Of a DNA stretch of 64,000 bases, positions 25,501 through 37,500 are shown in pieces. The DNA lies in assembly GCA_002633005.1 (NCBI GenBank), contig NMRA01000083.1:74896-138895 (forward strand). Direction: 5' to 3'. The notes beneath the pieces are model-generated. The model had not been told where the DNA came from, made no database searches, and was given only the letters and a program-made list of their open reading frames with translations. The translations under genes and the position numbers were made by a program. This DNA comes from Phoronis australis. Its lineage: Eukaryota > Phoronida > Phoronidae. Each line of letters begins with the position of its first letter. Within the stretch, counting starts at the first letter, position 1.

Positions 25501-28500
25501 CAGCAACAATAAAAAAGCTAATTTTTGTTTGACATAAATGTTCAAGATGAAACCTCTGTGATGCAGCTTTCTAAATCATCATTTCGTTATGCGTTTTATG
25601 TGAATTTTGAATTCCTTCATGAAAAACATAAAAGTCCCATATTAGTTATCCCTCACAGAAAAGTAGGACATTTTAAAACAATTCCTTTCAGCGTTTAGTA
25701 CATAAAGCATGGTACACAAAAGTTACATGTCATTTTTACAGGGTCCTACATAACCTCAAGGTGATGAAATCAGACTATCGTAACGTCAATTCCGGTAAAT
25801 AGTCACTTTTGATGTTTATGATAGAAAAACAAAACCCAATATTTAAGAAATTAAATGGACACCCTGAAAAAATTCATACAAATCGTCACCGACACCGACT
25901 AATGTAGAGCACTGGAGCAACTGGCAATGACATACGTTATGCAAGACTAACGAATACCACAAAAGTACACGACAATTTTGCAACACAAATGTATGCAAAG
26001 ATAACAAACACTATGGCTGAAGTGCAAGCACTGCTTAAAAGGACACCATACCCCGTTTTGGGTGATTTCAGTCACGGCCTCGTCCTGCCATTTGCTAATG
26101 GCATCCCACATGACCAAGTGGGATTCGCTTGCCATCCCGGTGAACTTGCTCTCGCCCAGTGCCTTTTTAGTTGCACTGGCGACTGAACGTGGTTAAGTGT
26201 TTTCCTGTATTAGACTACGTTTTACACAATCTCTTCCAGACAGTAACCAAATAAGGTAAATTTTGGCCCTAATACCTGTTTAGCGAGGAGCACGTGTTCT
26301 TTTGTTTGTGGCATAGTGCCATCTGTTGCAGCCACAACAAGTATTGCTCCCTCCATCTGTGCCGTTCCTGTGATCATGTTCTGAAAATAACAGTATTATG
26401 TATTATACGTCACACTCAGAGATACAAATTTTGTTATTAAAGGCGTATTGACATTCGTTCACCTAAAGAACAATACTGTGGACACATTCCTCACAAACTT
26501 TCCTGAAGTATCAATAAACATCTTGCACACTTGAAGACTGACCATTACCACAACAGTGCCATTCCCCACATTATGTCACAGTACTGACTGACCAACTGCT
26601 CGCATGGAATCGTTTTTTTCACAATCCATGATCTCGAAAATATCAGGCATTTTACACGACGGTCTAAGTGAATGGCATTACTAAAATGTCTAAAAACAAA
26701 ATCACAGCCTAGGCACTAATCTGTCAAGGCCATAAAAATATACTGAACGTCGTGATCAACAAAGCTGGTCGTCTCAAGGAAAAGTTGTTGCCAAGATACT
26801 CTGATATATGTATATGTGTATATGAATATACACAAACATATTTCTGGATCACCAGCCCTTGAGAAGTAAATACATAACATCACAAAAAACTTGCTAAAAC
26901 AATGTACAGAGCTTTGAAAATTAATGCCATCTTCGAGTGTCTATCAAGTTTATATCATATTTAACAAGAGTAACAACACAGAAAGTAAGTCATTGTTCTG
27001 TTTACCTTGATGTAGTCAGCATGACCGGGACAGTCAACGTGGCCATAATGTCTGTTTTCAGTAGAGTATTCCACACAGGCAGCGTTGATAGTAATCCCAC
27101 GCGCCTTCTCCTCGGGAGCTGCGTCGATCTCATCATATTTTTTAAAGGTAGCTTTTTTCTCTGTGGCTAGCACTAAACGAAGCAAAAAAGAAGACGTTTA
27201 CAAGCAAGCAGAGAGCCTCTATGTCTAATTCAAGTCAGTGACTGATGATCCTCAAGCCCAGTATTGTGCATGCAAAGAGTAAATGGAAGAGTAGATCAGT
27301 GTTCTCACCAGCATTTGTGAGCGCAGGGGACTGACGAAACACAATCGCAATAGTAAAGGGGACAGAGAACAAAGCGTTCTGAGCTCTTGGTGATATTTAA
27401 TTGTGAATGTTTTGCGTCATTATTTAGGTTGTAACTTTCATAATAATGGCAAGATTCTGACTGCTGTGGCACAACACTGCAAAATAAGAATGTATCGATT
27501 GAACATCTTTCATGCTGCAACCACCTAATAGCACTGTACCATAGCAGTGAAAGGGTCAAATTTGAGCATGTTGACCCCCCAACATTTAAAACTAAAAATT
27601 CATGGGGAGAAGACTGGTAGATGCTTCCATAGTAATACAAGATCACATAAATAAAATAGATGCTAGAATGTCGTGCAGTTACCAACGAATAAGAATATAA
27701 AATAGTTAAAATAAAATGACGAGTGTCGGTACCAAAATATATTAAAGACACCATATAACGACCAAATGACTTTTGAACATGTTAGATATATGCATCATTG
27801 ATCGACACAAACATATCATCCCTTCCTTTACTCCCGACATTAGATAATTACGCTAATTACTATCGTATGACCCCACCAGTAACCCCATTTAGCACCGAAA
27901 AACTGTAGGTGGTGCTCGTACTAATCGACGCAAATGACATCATCGTTGTGACCACGAGACGTACAGTACGTTGCCACAGGAAATTTACCTTACGGTGATG
28001 GGTGCATATTTCAAATCACAAAATTACACCTATTAGAGACAACAAACTTAAAATACAATGCCATATATCTCGACACTTCCACTTGCATGCAACATCCTAC
28101 AAGTTGCTGTGCTTAGATGACCTAGCATCGCCGAAGTCAGCAGCGCAGTCTTAGTGGGGGCCACTTACTCAGTCTAACATCAAACGATTATTCACACAGA
28201 CGTCGGGGTCTAACGAGCCAATTAAAGTACAGGGTCCCTGCGCGCAGTGCCAGACAGATTGGCAATGAATTGGCGACATCCTGGCGAAAAGCGTGTACCA
28301 CAGAACTAATCTGACAGCGTTACACGTTACGAAGCGAAAGGCTCACACGCAGCATGATAAAAAAGAATGGTCCAAGACTTTTCCCACTTGGGTCAGAAAA
28401 GCACATATCTCGCGATAGACGGACGTTACAGCGGAAGAGTTCAATGAAATGTACCGTGAAATGGAAGATTAAGGAAATGTAGAAACAACGTTTGGATGGA

Positions 28501-31500
28501 TTAGCGCCATATATGTTCAAGCCAGAGGAATCCGAGTAAAGTGACACTGAAGGGGAAAACCGGCCAATTGTCACGGAACGTGCTACGGACTGCCTCAGAG
28601 GTGATGCTTGTTGTTGGTGAGTATAACGTATAATCAATCAACGAAACTGCTAATAAGGAAGAATTCAAATTAATCTGACATTATTTCTAGCTGTCGAAAA
28701 TTGGGGAAATTATGTAGCAGAAATTCCAAAACATTTAGTTATTTGATTCCACCAGGCTTCTATCTTGGTTTCACCATGATTTCTACGGAGAATGAGCATA
28801 CGCTGAGACATCGGCACATTCAAATTTTAAGTTCAAATTGTGTCGGAAGTCACCCGTGTTAGACTTGCCACCGGAATAGTATGCATTGGATCCGATTACA
28901 ATGCATAGATATAGCTCAACCGGTCAACTTGCATTTTAAATGTCTGAAATGGACACAAACAACAGCATACCACACTGTCACGAAGGTCTAAGCTATTGAG
29001 GTACAGGCAAAATATCAAACAAAAAAAGACAGAGAAAACTAACACAACGATTACATTTCCGCCTTGACACGACAAAATTTGTTATTTTTATCACTATCAT
29101 TCTTCATTTGTAAAGAAAGGCAATTTACACAAGGCGCACGGAACTTAGCCTTTAGTCGATGCAACTAGCTGCACGCCATCTAAACATCTAAACAATTCAG
29201 GTGAAAACAAAATATCAATAAATAAAAAGGACAAAGTTAGCGCAACGAATAGGTTGTCATATTTAAACCAACGTTCGATGTCAAAGACTAATTCCACAAG
29301 GCATTTTATAGGAAATACGCTGTCCGTGCCATAGCAGCATCCACATGTTGACTGCACACTTTTTCCAATGCGTGCCTCCAAAATGTACCCAAAGCCGTAC
29401 TGCCCAACGTTCACATGCAGGGTTGGTAAGAACACCCTTTCACAATGTTGAGTTCAAAGAATGTGTCACAAGGCTAAAGTTGAATCAGCGCTATCTTATG
29501 GTCGCATGCATTCGAGTATATGCAACACCCAAGCGCTTAATCGAGCCAAGCTGGTACACTATTGTATTTAGAACTGCTGCCATTATCTTTTGATGTGTGA
29601 CTTGGGAGGTGTGCATGTATAAGTTCCCACCGCTGGAGTATGCCATAATGTGGCAGCAACTTGTGAGTGACAGACGACTCATGATGCGTCGCGTGCTGTC
29701 TCAGAGACGTGGGCTTGAGTTTCTTACCGACTTGTGATTACTCTGCTGCAAGACAAGTTCTGACCGTCATTTGGCAAGTAATAGCCAATGGCAGTCATCT
29801 TCAAGTTTGTTTTTTACGATAAAAGCGATACATACATTCACACACGCCGTTAATTGACGACATTTCTGAGTCACGATTGTATACCGGGACCTCGTGTGCA
29901 AACAACGGTACCGACCAGTGAAGCGGTGATTTATTGTCGGTGATATTGTTAGTGGATAATCAGGACATCTTACGTGAAAAATAAATATGTTTTTCCACCA
30001 CAGATTTCGGTATAAAGTTTACCACGTCAGATTTAGTACGAAACGTAACTGTTGTATGGTGTTGTACATGGGTGCAAATACTTTGAAACTTGGTTTGCTT
30101 CGAGTGAATAGATAGCGTCCGAGATCTACGCTGTTTTTCAGTGTGTTGGGTTCGAAGGATGCTTTACCTGACACGATTGTTTTTGTTAGTAATCGCATTA
30201 TCAATCGACATTGACGCCTAACGTCGGCGGTGTTTCTTATTGGTGACGTTCCTTGAGACAATTACTTAATTTTTGACTGTCACAATACGCGATCAGCTGT
30301 TCAGGCTGTGGTTAGTGTGGTAATGCCCAGTGATGATGTCAGTAGACCAGTCCACTGTGACTCGTCGAGAGGATAAAAGGGGTTTCTGATGGGGGCACAT
30401 AATATGGGGGGATACAATGTGTAGCAATTAATTAGTGGTTGTGAGGAATAAAACGAAACAAAGATATGTGGCATAAACGTACGTGAATTTAATATATCTA
30501 AAAGGCAGTTGGCTCATTTTACTGTCTTTAAAATATTCCCCACGTTTCGAGCGGTGTGCTCTTTATCAAGGGCATGACACAGACACCCCCTCCTTTTATG
30601 ATCACATAACGTGACCTAATAACTACGAGTCAGGGTGGGACAGAAATCTTTTCTGAGTTGTAGGTTATGCGACGTAACCATGTATAACCTTGTAGAGGTA
30701 TCTACTCAAAACATGCCCTAGCGAAGCCATAGCCGATTTGCTCAAATATTTTGCTTTCATCAAACATTAACTGCCACAATTTCAATGCCTGTCACTGCAA
30801 TCTGAAAACAGGCTATTTCAGGTGAATAATCACAAAGATAAGCAGCGTAGACACCAGCCTTATTAGACAAATAAACATCTAAAAACTTTGTTAAAATTTC
30901 CGTTTTTGGCTTCTTAACGATGCTGTTAAGTTGGCAGAGAAGCTGGCTTAAACACTGTCATTGCTTTGCACTAAATTAGCAAAACTGTAGATTATCTAAG
31001 TTTTGCTACGGCTTCTCTACCAGTTATATTTCCTCACCAGAAATTAACAAGGTCAAGGTCACTTTTACTATAAAATAAAGCCTTGTGGAGGCTTGACGAT
31101 ACCTTTTGTTATGGCTGCAGTTAGCGTCGTCTTCCCATGATCAACGTGACCAATGGTGCCAATGTTGAGATGAGGCTTGTCTCGAACAAATTTGGCCTTG
31201 CCACCAGGTGTCGGTACTGGAGCTGCTGATTTCACAGCACAACACGTAAAAGGCCGAGCATTCTACAGGGAAAACTTACTTATATTCACACCACATAAAT
31301 AAATTCCAATATAACGAGATTCCTAAAATTGATGAGAGAACTGGTTTTGCATTACAGCATCAATCATGTAAACGTCCTACCTACTCAATTTTCTTGCCAA
31401 ATAAATTTCATCAGAAAAGACTGATTAGGTGGCAAACGTGACAAATATCAAACTCATGAAAAAAAAACTCCATAAAAATGTTGGAATTTTTTGACGACTT

Positions 31501-31886
31501 TAATAACAATAAATGTACCATCAACATTTTACAGTACGAAAAAAATGAGCATGAGGAGAAAATGAATTCAGGAAAAAAACGGCACTTTAAATAAAAAGTT
31601 AAAAATGATGCTATACATTGTCAGTGATGATAACAAAAAAGAGTGCAGGTGGCCCGATGCCCTTTTCAGTACATCAGGCGTACTTAGGCTGAAAGACCGG
31701 GCCCAGCAGACTAATCACCTGATTATGATGCACGGGAACCCGATATGATCGGCTTCCTAACGGGTAAAATCTGCTGGTTTGTTTCAGAAAGATAGGAAGA
31801 ATATTAAACCTGAATGAGCCGAGTGATGCTAAGTACACTTACAGACAACTGGTCAGTCCACAATCTGGCAAGTGTTTTCTTCACAC
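13547..31886 (-). CDS. TUFM: Mitochondrial elongation factor Tu (TUFM), 11 exons, N-terminal exon not found
   Basis: GTPase that delivers aminoacyl-tRNA to the mitochondrial ribosome. Exons in transcript order: 31843-31886, 31103-31262, 27006-27172, 26276-26380, 24391-24459, 21202-21294, 19999-20131, 17570-17674, 16713-16864, 15125-15298, 13547-13699. All phases join without a break and give about 450 residues with the stop at 13547-13549, close to the human precursor. Visible GTPase motifs are GHVDHGKT (P-loop), RGITI (switch I), DCPGHAD (G3), NKAD (G4) and GSAL (G5). Domain II follows ([22 protein letters not shown]), then domain III ([12 protein letters not shown]). The first recognised exon ([14 protein letters not shown]) looks like a targeting presequence. 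It begins with two bases of a split codon, so a short upstream exon with the ATG is missing; I could not place it between 31.9 and 34.6 kb. Intron 10 has a GC donor, and the C-terminus is a Lys/Ala-rich tail. Many transposons lie in the introns. Confidence 0.95.
15787..16267 (+). repeat. CTCF-motif repeat, 5'-truncated copy in TUFM intron 9
   Basis: Three modules remain, with cores eroded (GGCCACTAGGTGAAACA, TTGCCTCTAGGGGGAACA), followed by the family 3' end (GATAGAGCAGCAG, GATGACGGCATA, TATGTGGGCG). More diverged than the copies at 6.4 and 22 kb, so an older insertion. Confidence 0.75.
19260..19990 (+). repeat. Decayed relative of the CTCF-motif repeat in TUFM intron 7
   Basis: AAACCACTAGGGGGTGTACC at about 19699 and the following word ATTAGTCGAAATTGTC correspond to a module of the family. 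Upstream, phrases such as CCAATTATACCTATACCAAATTTCAT and GCGGTTCTTCAGAT echo the inter-motif spacers. Borders cannot be set. Confidence 0.4.
20158..20199 (+). repeat. 5' tip of a CTCF-motif repeat, cut at N 20200
   Basis: AGAGCAACGGAAAGCATTG then AAATACACCCACC is the family 5' end with a few substitutions. The undetermined base follows at once, so the body of the element is probably missing from the assembly. Confidence 0.6.
20418..20646 (+). repeat. Tandem duplication of a ~110-base unit
   Basis: The unit from AAGAAACATATGTTT to CAAGAACAAAAAA is present at about 20418-20517 and again at 20541-20638, nearly identical, with about 20 bases between. It lies in TUFM intron 6 and has no coding content. 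Confidence 0.75.
21987..23950 (+). repeat. CTCF-motif repeat, long copy in TUFM intron 5
   Basis: Full 5' end at 21987 (AAGAGCAACGCGGAGCGTTG) and a full 3' end by 23644 (CATATATGGGCGCAT). A second, shorter set of modules is fused on (23645-23950), with cores GGCTACTAGGTGGCGCAG and CTGCCACTAAGGGACACAG and its own ATGCACCCACAG end. All cores are on the plus strand, antisense to TUFM. Confidence 0.8.
24445..25511 (-). repeat. Tandem duplication including the 5' end of TUFM exon 5
   Basis: 24445-24932 and 25010-25511 are near-identical direct copies. They differ by small indels such as an extra GCTAAATAATG in the second. The duplicated part takes the first 15 coding bases of TUFM exon 5 (IGIEH) with its acceptor. 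The copy at 25010 is cut there by N 25009, so it is a pseudo-exon of five codons. Between the copies sit the 5' tip of a CTCF-motif repeat and the undetermined base. Confidence 0.8.
24933..25008 (+). repeat. 5' tip of a CTCF-motif repeat, cut at N 25009
   Basis: ACAAGAGCAACGCAGAGCG and TGAAATGCGCCCACAATTGC identify the family 5' end, followed by GGGTTGTTTATTGG. It is inserted after CAACAATA, a point that is uninterrupted in the duplicate at 25511. Confidence 0.7.
26052..26182 (-). CDS. Candidate coding exon of unknown gene inside TUFM intron 4
   Basis: On the minus strand an open segment begins after an acceptor (GTTCAG) and ends at a GTATGG donor. It reads [43 protein letters not shown], which has the composition of real coding sequence. 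At 131 bases with unlike phases at its two ends it would shift the frame if included in TUFM, so it is not a TUFM exon. I do not recognise the family; it may be an exon of a nested gene or a captured fragment carried by a mobile element. Confidence 0.25.
27745..28290 (-). repeat. Dispersed repeat, inverted relative to 46190-46720
   Basis: AAATGACTTTTGAACATGTT, GGTGGTGCTCGTACTAATCG, ATGACATCATCGTTGTGAC and AAAGTACAGGGTCC are found as reverse complements, in reverse order, at 46.7-46.2 kb. No open frame is shared. It lies in TUFM intron 2. Confidence 0.6.
29490..29660 (+). repeat. Dispersed repeat shared with 12075-12325
   Basis: GAGCCAAGCTGGTA, TTTTGATGTG and CCGCTGGAGTA occur in the order seen at 12.2 kb. 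Located in TUFM intron 2. The rest of the intron (28.3-31.1 kb) shows no gene. Confidence 0.4.
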
Positions 31887-32023
31887 CTGTAACAACACAG
31901 ACAATATGATGTACTAAAAACTGCTAATACATACACAATACAAAATGTTTGACACCCAACAGCTTTAGCAGAATTTTTAGTATTTGTGCAAATGCCAACA
32001 GGAAATCGAAAACCGTAATAACT

Positions 32024-33460
32024 TAAAGGAGAATACCACCTGATTTAATTAGTCGTTTTTACCGTCTTCATCGGTCTATATCCACATCGACTCGCATAAG
32101 GTCGATCTTACCTTGCCGAAAGGTGTCGCGAACCTGTGAGGAAGGTGAGAAATAATGCAGCGATGTCAGTGATCATTTGCAGAATGAATGCCGCTATGTT
32201 GCGGTGCATCATTCCCGCTTGTCAAAACCGTATGCAGCTGCTAGGAAAACGGGTATATCGTTTTTCCGACTTCCTCGAGAGTCCGAACTGCTTAGGAAGT
32301 GGCTCGCGGTAGTGAAGAATGAAAAGTATGCTGTAAATAGCAAGTATGAGGCCGTGAAAAATCTCCGTGTCTGGCTGTGGCCTGCAGTCGTCGACAGTGA
32401 GTCTGACAAATGCCGGCTTACCAAATAACTATCCATACGTTCCGTTGCTTAAGCTTGTTCACGGCACCTCTCTAGTATTTCGTCAATGTATTCCGGTTCG
32501 AACTGATAGCCTGTGAAACTTAACGATCCACCTGCGAAGCCTTCGTCGGATGAGTTCTCATCTAAGTCGGATTGCGAGTTGCCATGTTGACGTTTATTAC
32601 TGAGCGTTCCGTTTCAAAATGAGTTATTCTCACCCTAACCAATACTTACATAATACTGAAACAAAGTCTGCCTCATTAGATGCACTTTGTAATGCCTTTG
32701 GAGTGTTCGTGAGTGCAAATGATTTGACTGGGAAGCCAGCAATGAATAAATCACTACGTTACCGGCTTTAGGTGCAATAAAACTAATTGACGGGACATTG
32801 AGGCAGTGTGAGAGCATGCTAATTCAGTGTTTGCTGACAGAAACTGTTTCGAAACAATAATTTGACTTTCTATCGTATGGCTTGGTGTTAGGGGAATCTT
32901 TATTTACTCATACATTATTCAAATAATGATTGTCAATGTACAACTTCTGCCCTGACGGTTCTGTGGCCAAAGGGGAACCTGAATTCATGTTCGCGGCCCC
33001 CGACGAATAAGAAGATTTGCTGTTTCGTGGCTAATTCACCAACATAATCATGTGCACATTAATTCTTTGGCTCACTAGTATAGTATTTTCTTGACTGGAA
33101 GTTTAGTTTCCAACTTTGGCTGGTTTATGTTCGGGATGTCTTCAGTCCGGCTGCGATGGACCTGATCGGGTTCCGAGCCACTGGCCAGGATAACAAGCGT
33201 TTTGTGTGTTTAGAACTCAAAAAAATCACAACTCTAAACAACACAGATCTAGGTTCTCCTGTCTGTATTTCATGGAAGAATACTTCGAATTTATCTCCCA
33301 ACAGACCCCAAACTCCTGCTCAGACCTTGGTAAATTGGCCTGCCAAACTTTGTAGGCTACGGTGTGTCCAAATACCAATAAATCCGTAACAGCGAAATAA
33401 AAACTCGGTGTATGTTTAAGGGTTTTACATCAAAGTTTGATGATTTATTGGTGTTAGACA
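32024..33460 (+). mobile_element. THAP-domain transposon relic, copy 1 (right end missing)
   Basis: Left end TAAAGGAGAATACCACCTGA matches the left end of the 53.6 kb copy. The interior encodes a decayed THAP zinc-finger domain (SFFRLPRESELLRKWLAVV, NSKYEAVKNLRVW) read at 32177-32428. Similarity to the second copy continues to about 33455 (GTTTGATGATTTATT) and then stops before the terminal repeat. It lies in the TUFM-AIP spacer. Confidence 0.7.
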
Positions 33461-34595
33461 TATTCCGCAACTGCAAAAACATCAATCTCCCGACCGATCA
33501 AAATTAGGCCTTCCGGAAAACTCGCCATGAAAACTTGGCCTTGACTTTAAGAAAAGACCTTGAGGAGATGCACACACATCTACACTACATCCTGTCCAAA
33601 TTTCATGTTTGTAATCGAGAGTATAGTGCACTTTTGGATCGGAGGAACAAGAGGCACTTTTTCGAAAGTTAATCGCATGGCAAAAAATCGTGCACTAAAA
33701 AAGCTTACAAAAAATGATTTATCAGCGAAAATTAGTGACAAAAAGATTACAAAATTAAAATAAAGACTTAGATAACGACTTATAACACAAAACTGTCTAA
33801 AAGTTAACTTTGAAGTGTGAAATCAGGTAATTTACCAACGTGGGTTTTACATGGAGGCAGATATGGAGCACCGTGACCTACTTATTGATTGTCCGTCCAA
33901 CATGAGTCGAATGTCCAAACTGAACTGTTCGACAAAAAGGCAATTGCCAATTAACAATCATTAATTTTAGAGACATTCTACACGACTGTAGATGACGTCA
34001 CACCCGGAGCCAGAAATCCACAACACTGACAGCAGCGTCCTACATCGGCACCAACACTCCACCAGTACCAGTACCAGTACTCCCAGTAGCAGTACAGTAA
34101 TCACAGTACGTATACCACTATAGTACTAGACTACTAGTCTATAGTCAGTGCACCCGTGTGACAGCTACAATTTCCGACTAGTAGTGCCGTTCCAACTACA
34201 AGCGGGATGACTTAGTTATCATACACAACTTAATTTCATTTGTTGAATGCATGTGGTTTCCAGTGGACATTTCTGAAATTCACTTTAGATGACATTCAAC
34301 GTACCAAGATTGCCACAGATTCTCAACGTGATTCCCGTGGCCATTTTCCAACTTTCATGCCCTTGCTCAAAAGCTCACTGCGCATATTCTCACTCAGGGC
34401 ACTGTTCCGGTTCGCAATGTTTTTTATTGCAGATGATAAAATATCCAGAACAAAAACGGATAAATGTATCCTGAAAGCTCATAATTTCTAATAAAATTAT
34501 TTTATTACCTCGTTAAGTTTTATATAGTTGATTTGTACGAAAGTGAAATCATTCTCGGTTACTCGAGATTGAAGAAACGAGATGTAAACATAGTA
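33461..34595. promoter_or_regulatory. Spacer upstream of AIP, shared with TUFM in divergent orientation
   Basis: TUFM and AIP are transcribed away from each other. A perfect palindromic CRE (TGACGTCA) lies at 33993-34000, and a short run of CCAGTA repeats at about 34058-34100 follows it. The unplaced first TUFM exon and the TUFM promoter should be in this segment or just left of it. The AIP start ATG at 34596 is embedded in an AATGGCGGC context that matches a YY1-type element. I see no other gene here. Confidence 0.4.
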
Positions 34596-37500
34596 ATGGC
34601 GGCGTCTGCTGGACAGAAAGAGGTGTCTGGGATAGAAAAGAAACTTATTGTTGCTGGTAAAGGAGATGTGCCTCTGTTCCAAGATGGTGCAAAGGTGACA
34701 GGCAGTATGATCATCCATGTGAAATCTTTGTGTTTATTGCTGTTCGCCAACTCTTAAGTTTGAAAAGTAATGTTTGAGAATGACGCTGCATTGCTGCAGC
34801 CATTCATAACTTAAAGTTTAAAGTGTTCTTTTGAACTTGATTTGCCAACAACCAAATAATGATCGGATTCACACGAGTTGCTTCATATTTCAGTGCCAGG
34901 TGTCTACCAAGAAGTGTAAAAACTCAGCTCGCATGCGTTGGAAATTCCAGGACTTCTGTTTGCACAGTGCGAATTACTCCTCACCAATGGCAATGCTGGT
35001 CACAATCATGGCATCATGCCTTTGTTGAGCTTTATTTTTAAAACAAGCTTGAACATATGTTTATGAGTAGAATGGATGAATTTTTACTTTTGGTGCAGGC
35101 AACGTTTCACTACCAGACACGGAAATGTGACGATGACCACACAGTGCTTGATGACAGTAAGAAAATCAAGAAACCAATGGAACTGATCATTGGCAAGAAG
35201 TTTAAAATGGAGGTGTGGGAAGCATGTATAAAGACGATGAGAGTTGGAGAGGTGGCCTCGTTTACCTGTGAGAGATCAGTAAGTTATCAGGTTGTCATAC
35301 GAGTCAACTCTACGCTTGCTGTTGTGAAAAACAATACGCAACCTCCCACGGCAGTTAAGGTCCTCCCACTGGCAGTTGAGATCAGCGAGAGTCAGGACAA
35401 TTTTATTTTTAAAAGATCTACTGCCATCTATGTATCTTTGACAACTGGGAACTGAAGAGTTAGGAATGATTTTGAGAGGTGGTTGCAGAGTTGGTGTTAT
35501 CCATTTGATAAGATTGGGGGAACGAATCTTTGACAACTAATGCGGGTGATTGGACAAACAGAGAGGAAACTAAGAATTGGTAACGGGTAGCGCGGGAAAG
35601 AACTGGTGACAAGTAGAGGGAGCTTGAAAGTGTCGTGAGCAATGGGAAAGATTGGATATCTAGCATTTTTCAAGCCTGCTGAATTGCTTCTTTAAACCCT
35701 TGGTCTGTAAAGGATCACATAGTCATTTTTGACCGATTGTTTTGTGTTAACAATCTATTGGTAGCCTACAGTGCACACGGAATATTAATCAAAATTAGCT
35801 CTAGGTGAGAAACAAATAAACTGATAATCAGCTGTTGTGTTCAGCACTTTAAGTTTGAAATTCTCAAATTTGGAAAGGGTTCTTATTGGTAATGCTCCTG
35901 TTATTTCGGTCACTCACTTGATTACACACACGCAAAATTATTTAGCGGAAGTTTTATGAGTTGTCTCAACATGCAGTGCTTTGTCTACATTTCAGCTAGT
36001 CTCTGTCTATCCAGTGGTTGCCAAAAACCTTCGTGACATCTTCCAGGGCAAGCATGGCCATGCTCAGCACTGCTGTGGCATGAGTCTGTCTGAGAATGGT
36101 GTTGGCTATGATGACCTCAATGTTCTGATGAAGGATCCCCAGCCTCTAGAGTTTATCTTTGGTGAGTTTTGTCCAGTGTGTAACAATTGTGTTTAAGAAA
36201 AGGCTTATGTGTCATGCATTTGTTGTTTTGTTGCTAGGTTGAGGTTGCAGAAAAGTGCAGTTTTCTGTAATTGTGTGATGCCCACATGAATTTTGTGCTT
36301 TTCAATGCCTTTCTGTCAATCTTTTGGTCTGATTTGAACATGAGCCTATTTTGTGAAATTCTTCCTACTCTAATTTTGCAAACAAACCTATCTGTCACTT
36401 TCATTACATCCTTCTTATGGATAGGTTTGAATGCCAGTGTTTCTTAAAATTTTGTATTTTCATTGATAAAAACTAGGGTTAACGAAATCTTTTGTGTACA
36501 AAGTAGCTCCAACGATTTGGTCTGCCTGTTTCTGCAGAACTAATGAAAGTTGAAGAACCTGGTGAATTTAAAAAAGAAGTGTGGACAATGGAACCTGATG
36601 AAAAGTTAGGGACCATCCCTAAACTTCGCGAAGACGGAAACCAATTGTATAAAGCCAAAGATTACAAAGGGGCCTCAGAAAAGTATGCCGAGGCACTGGG
36701 GATGCTGGAACAACTGTTGCTCAGGTATGTACAAACCTCACTTGCGTTCTCAAAGTTAGTTGTGTAGTGTTTTGACATAAACAGGCTGGCATCTAGACGC
36801 CTTAAAGTGTAAATTGCAAGGTCTAAGTATGTTAAATTGTAATAATATTTTCCCAAAGACAAGCATCTGGCCGAGAAATGGCACGTTTTCGTGTGCACTG
36901 CTCGTCATTGGAAAATTACAGTCGAGTCGGCCATATCTGTCGGAGCCGAAATATGCTCCCCGCTCCGACCACTTTGAGGACGGCTGCTTCGACGACAAAC
37001 ATATCATGAAGTTTGAAGCTGGTCTTGTGAAAAGGTAAGTTATCTTCATAATTTATGGCTTATATCCATGACGCTTTCTCAGTGCTTGAACTATAACGAT
37101 CTTTTTTCGCAATCACCATAGTTCTCGCGGTCAACAATTGCTGAGTGTTGCCGGTGGTATTTCTTTGGAATGTTGCCCAGTAGGCTATTTGTTGATTCAA
37201 CTGTTCTTGGTGTTGTGTGTGTAGCAGCGCTAGTTGAGCATCATGTTGACCCAATGCAATTTCATTTGCTGATGGTTCTCAAAGTCAAGTCACGCGAAGT
37301 CAGTAAGGATCATTTAGGGTATCATATTTTTGAGAATCATTGTCTTCAGCCAAATTAGAGTGGAGATATACACCTGGTACTATGGGGAGAGCAGCACTTG
37401 GGGGGACAATACCATCAGCCCCCTATGGTGCACACCGCCCATGCCGATGGGCGGCCCAGCTCTGAAGTAACTACATACATGTACTATAGCCCTGTTGTAG

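Noticed and set aside
32110-32190. First TUFM exon within the THAP element on the minus strand
   Set aside because: The strong donor there leaves the wrong phase for the 31886 acceptor; the phase-compatible donor is weak and the sequence belongs to the repeat.
36814-37038. Open segment followed by a GTAAGT donor in AIP intron 4, considered as an exon
   Set aside because: Plus and minus strands are both open over the same stretch and its exit phase does not fit the downstream orphan exon; resembles non-coding mobile-element sequence.
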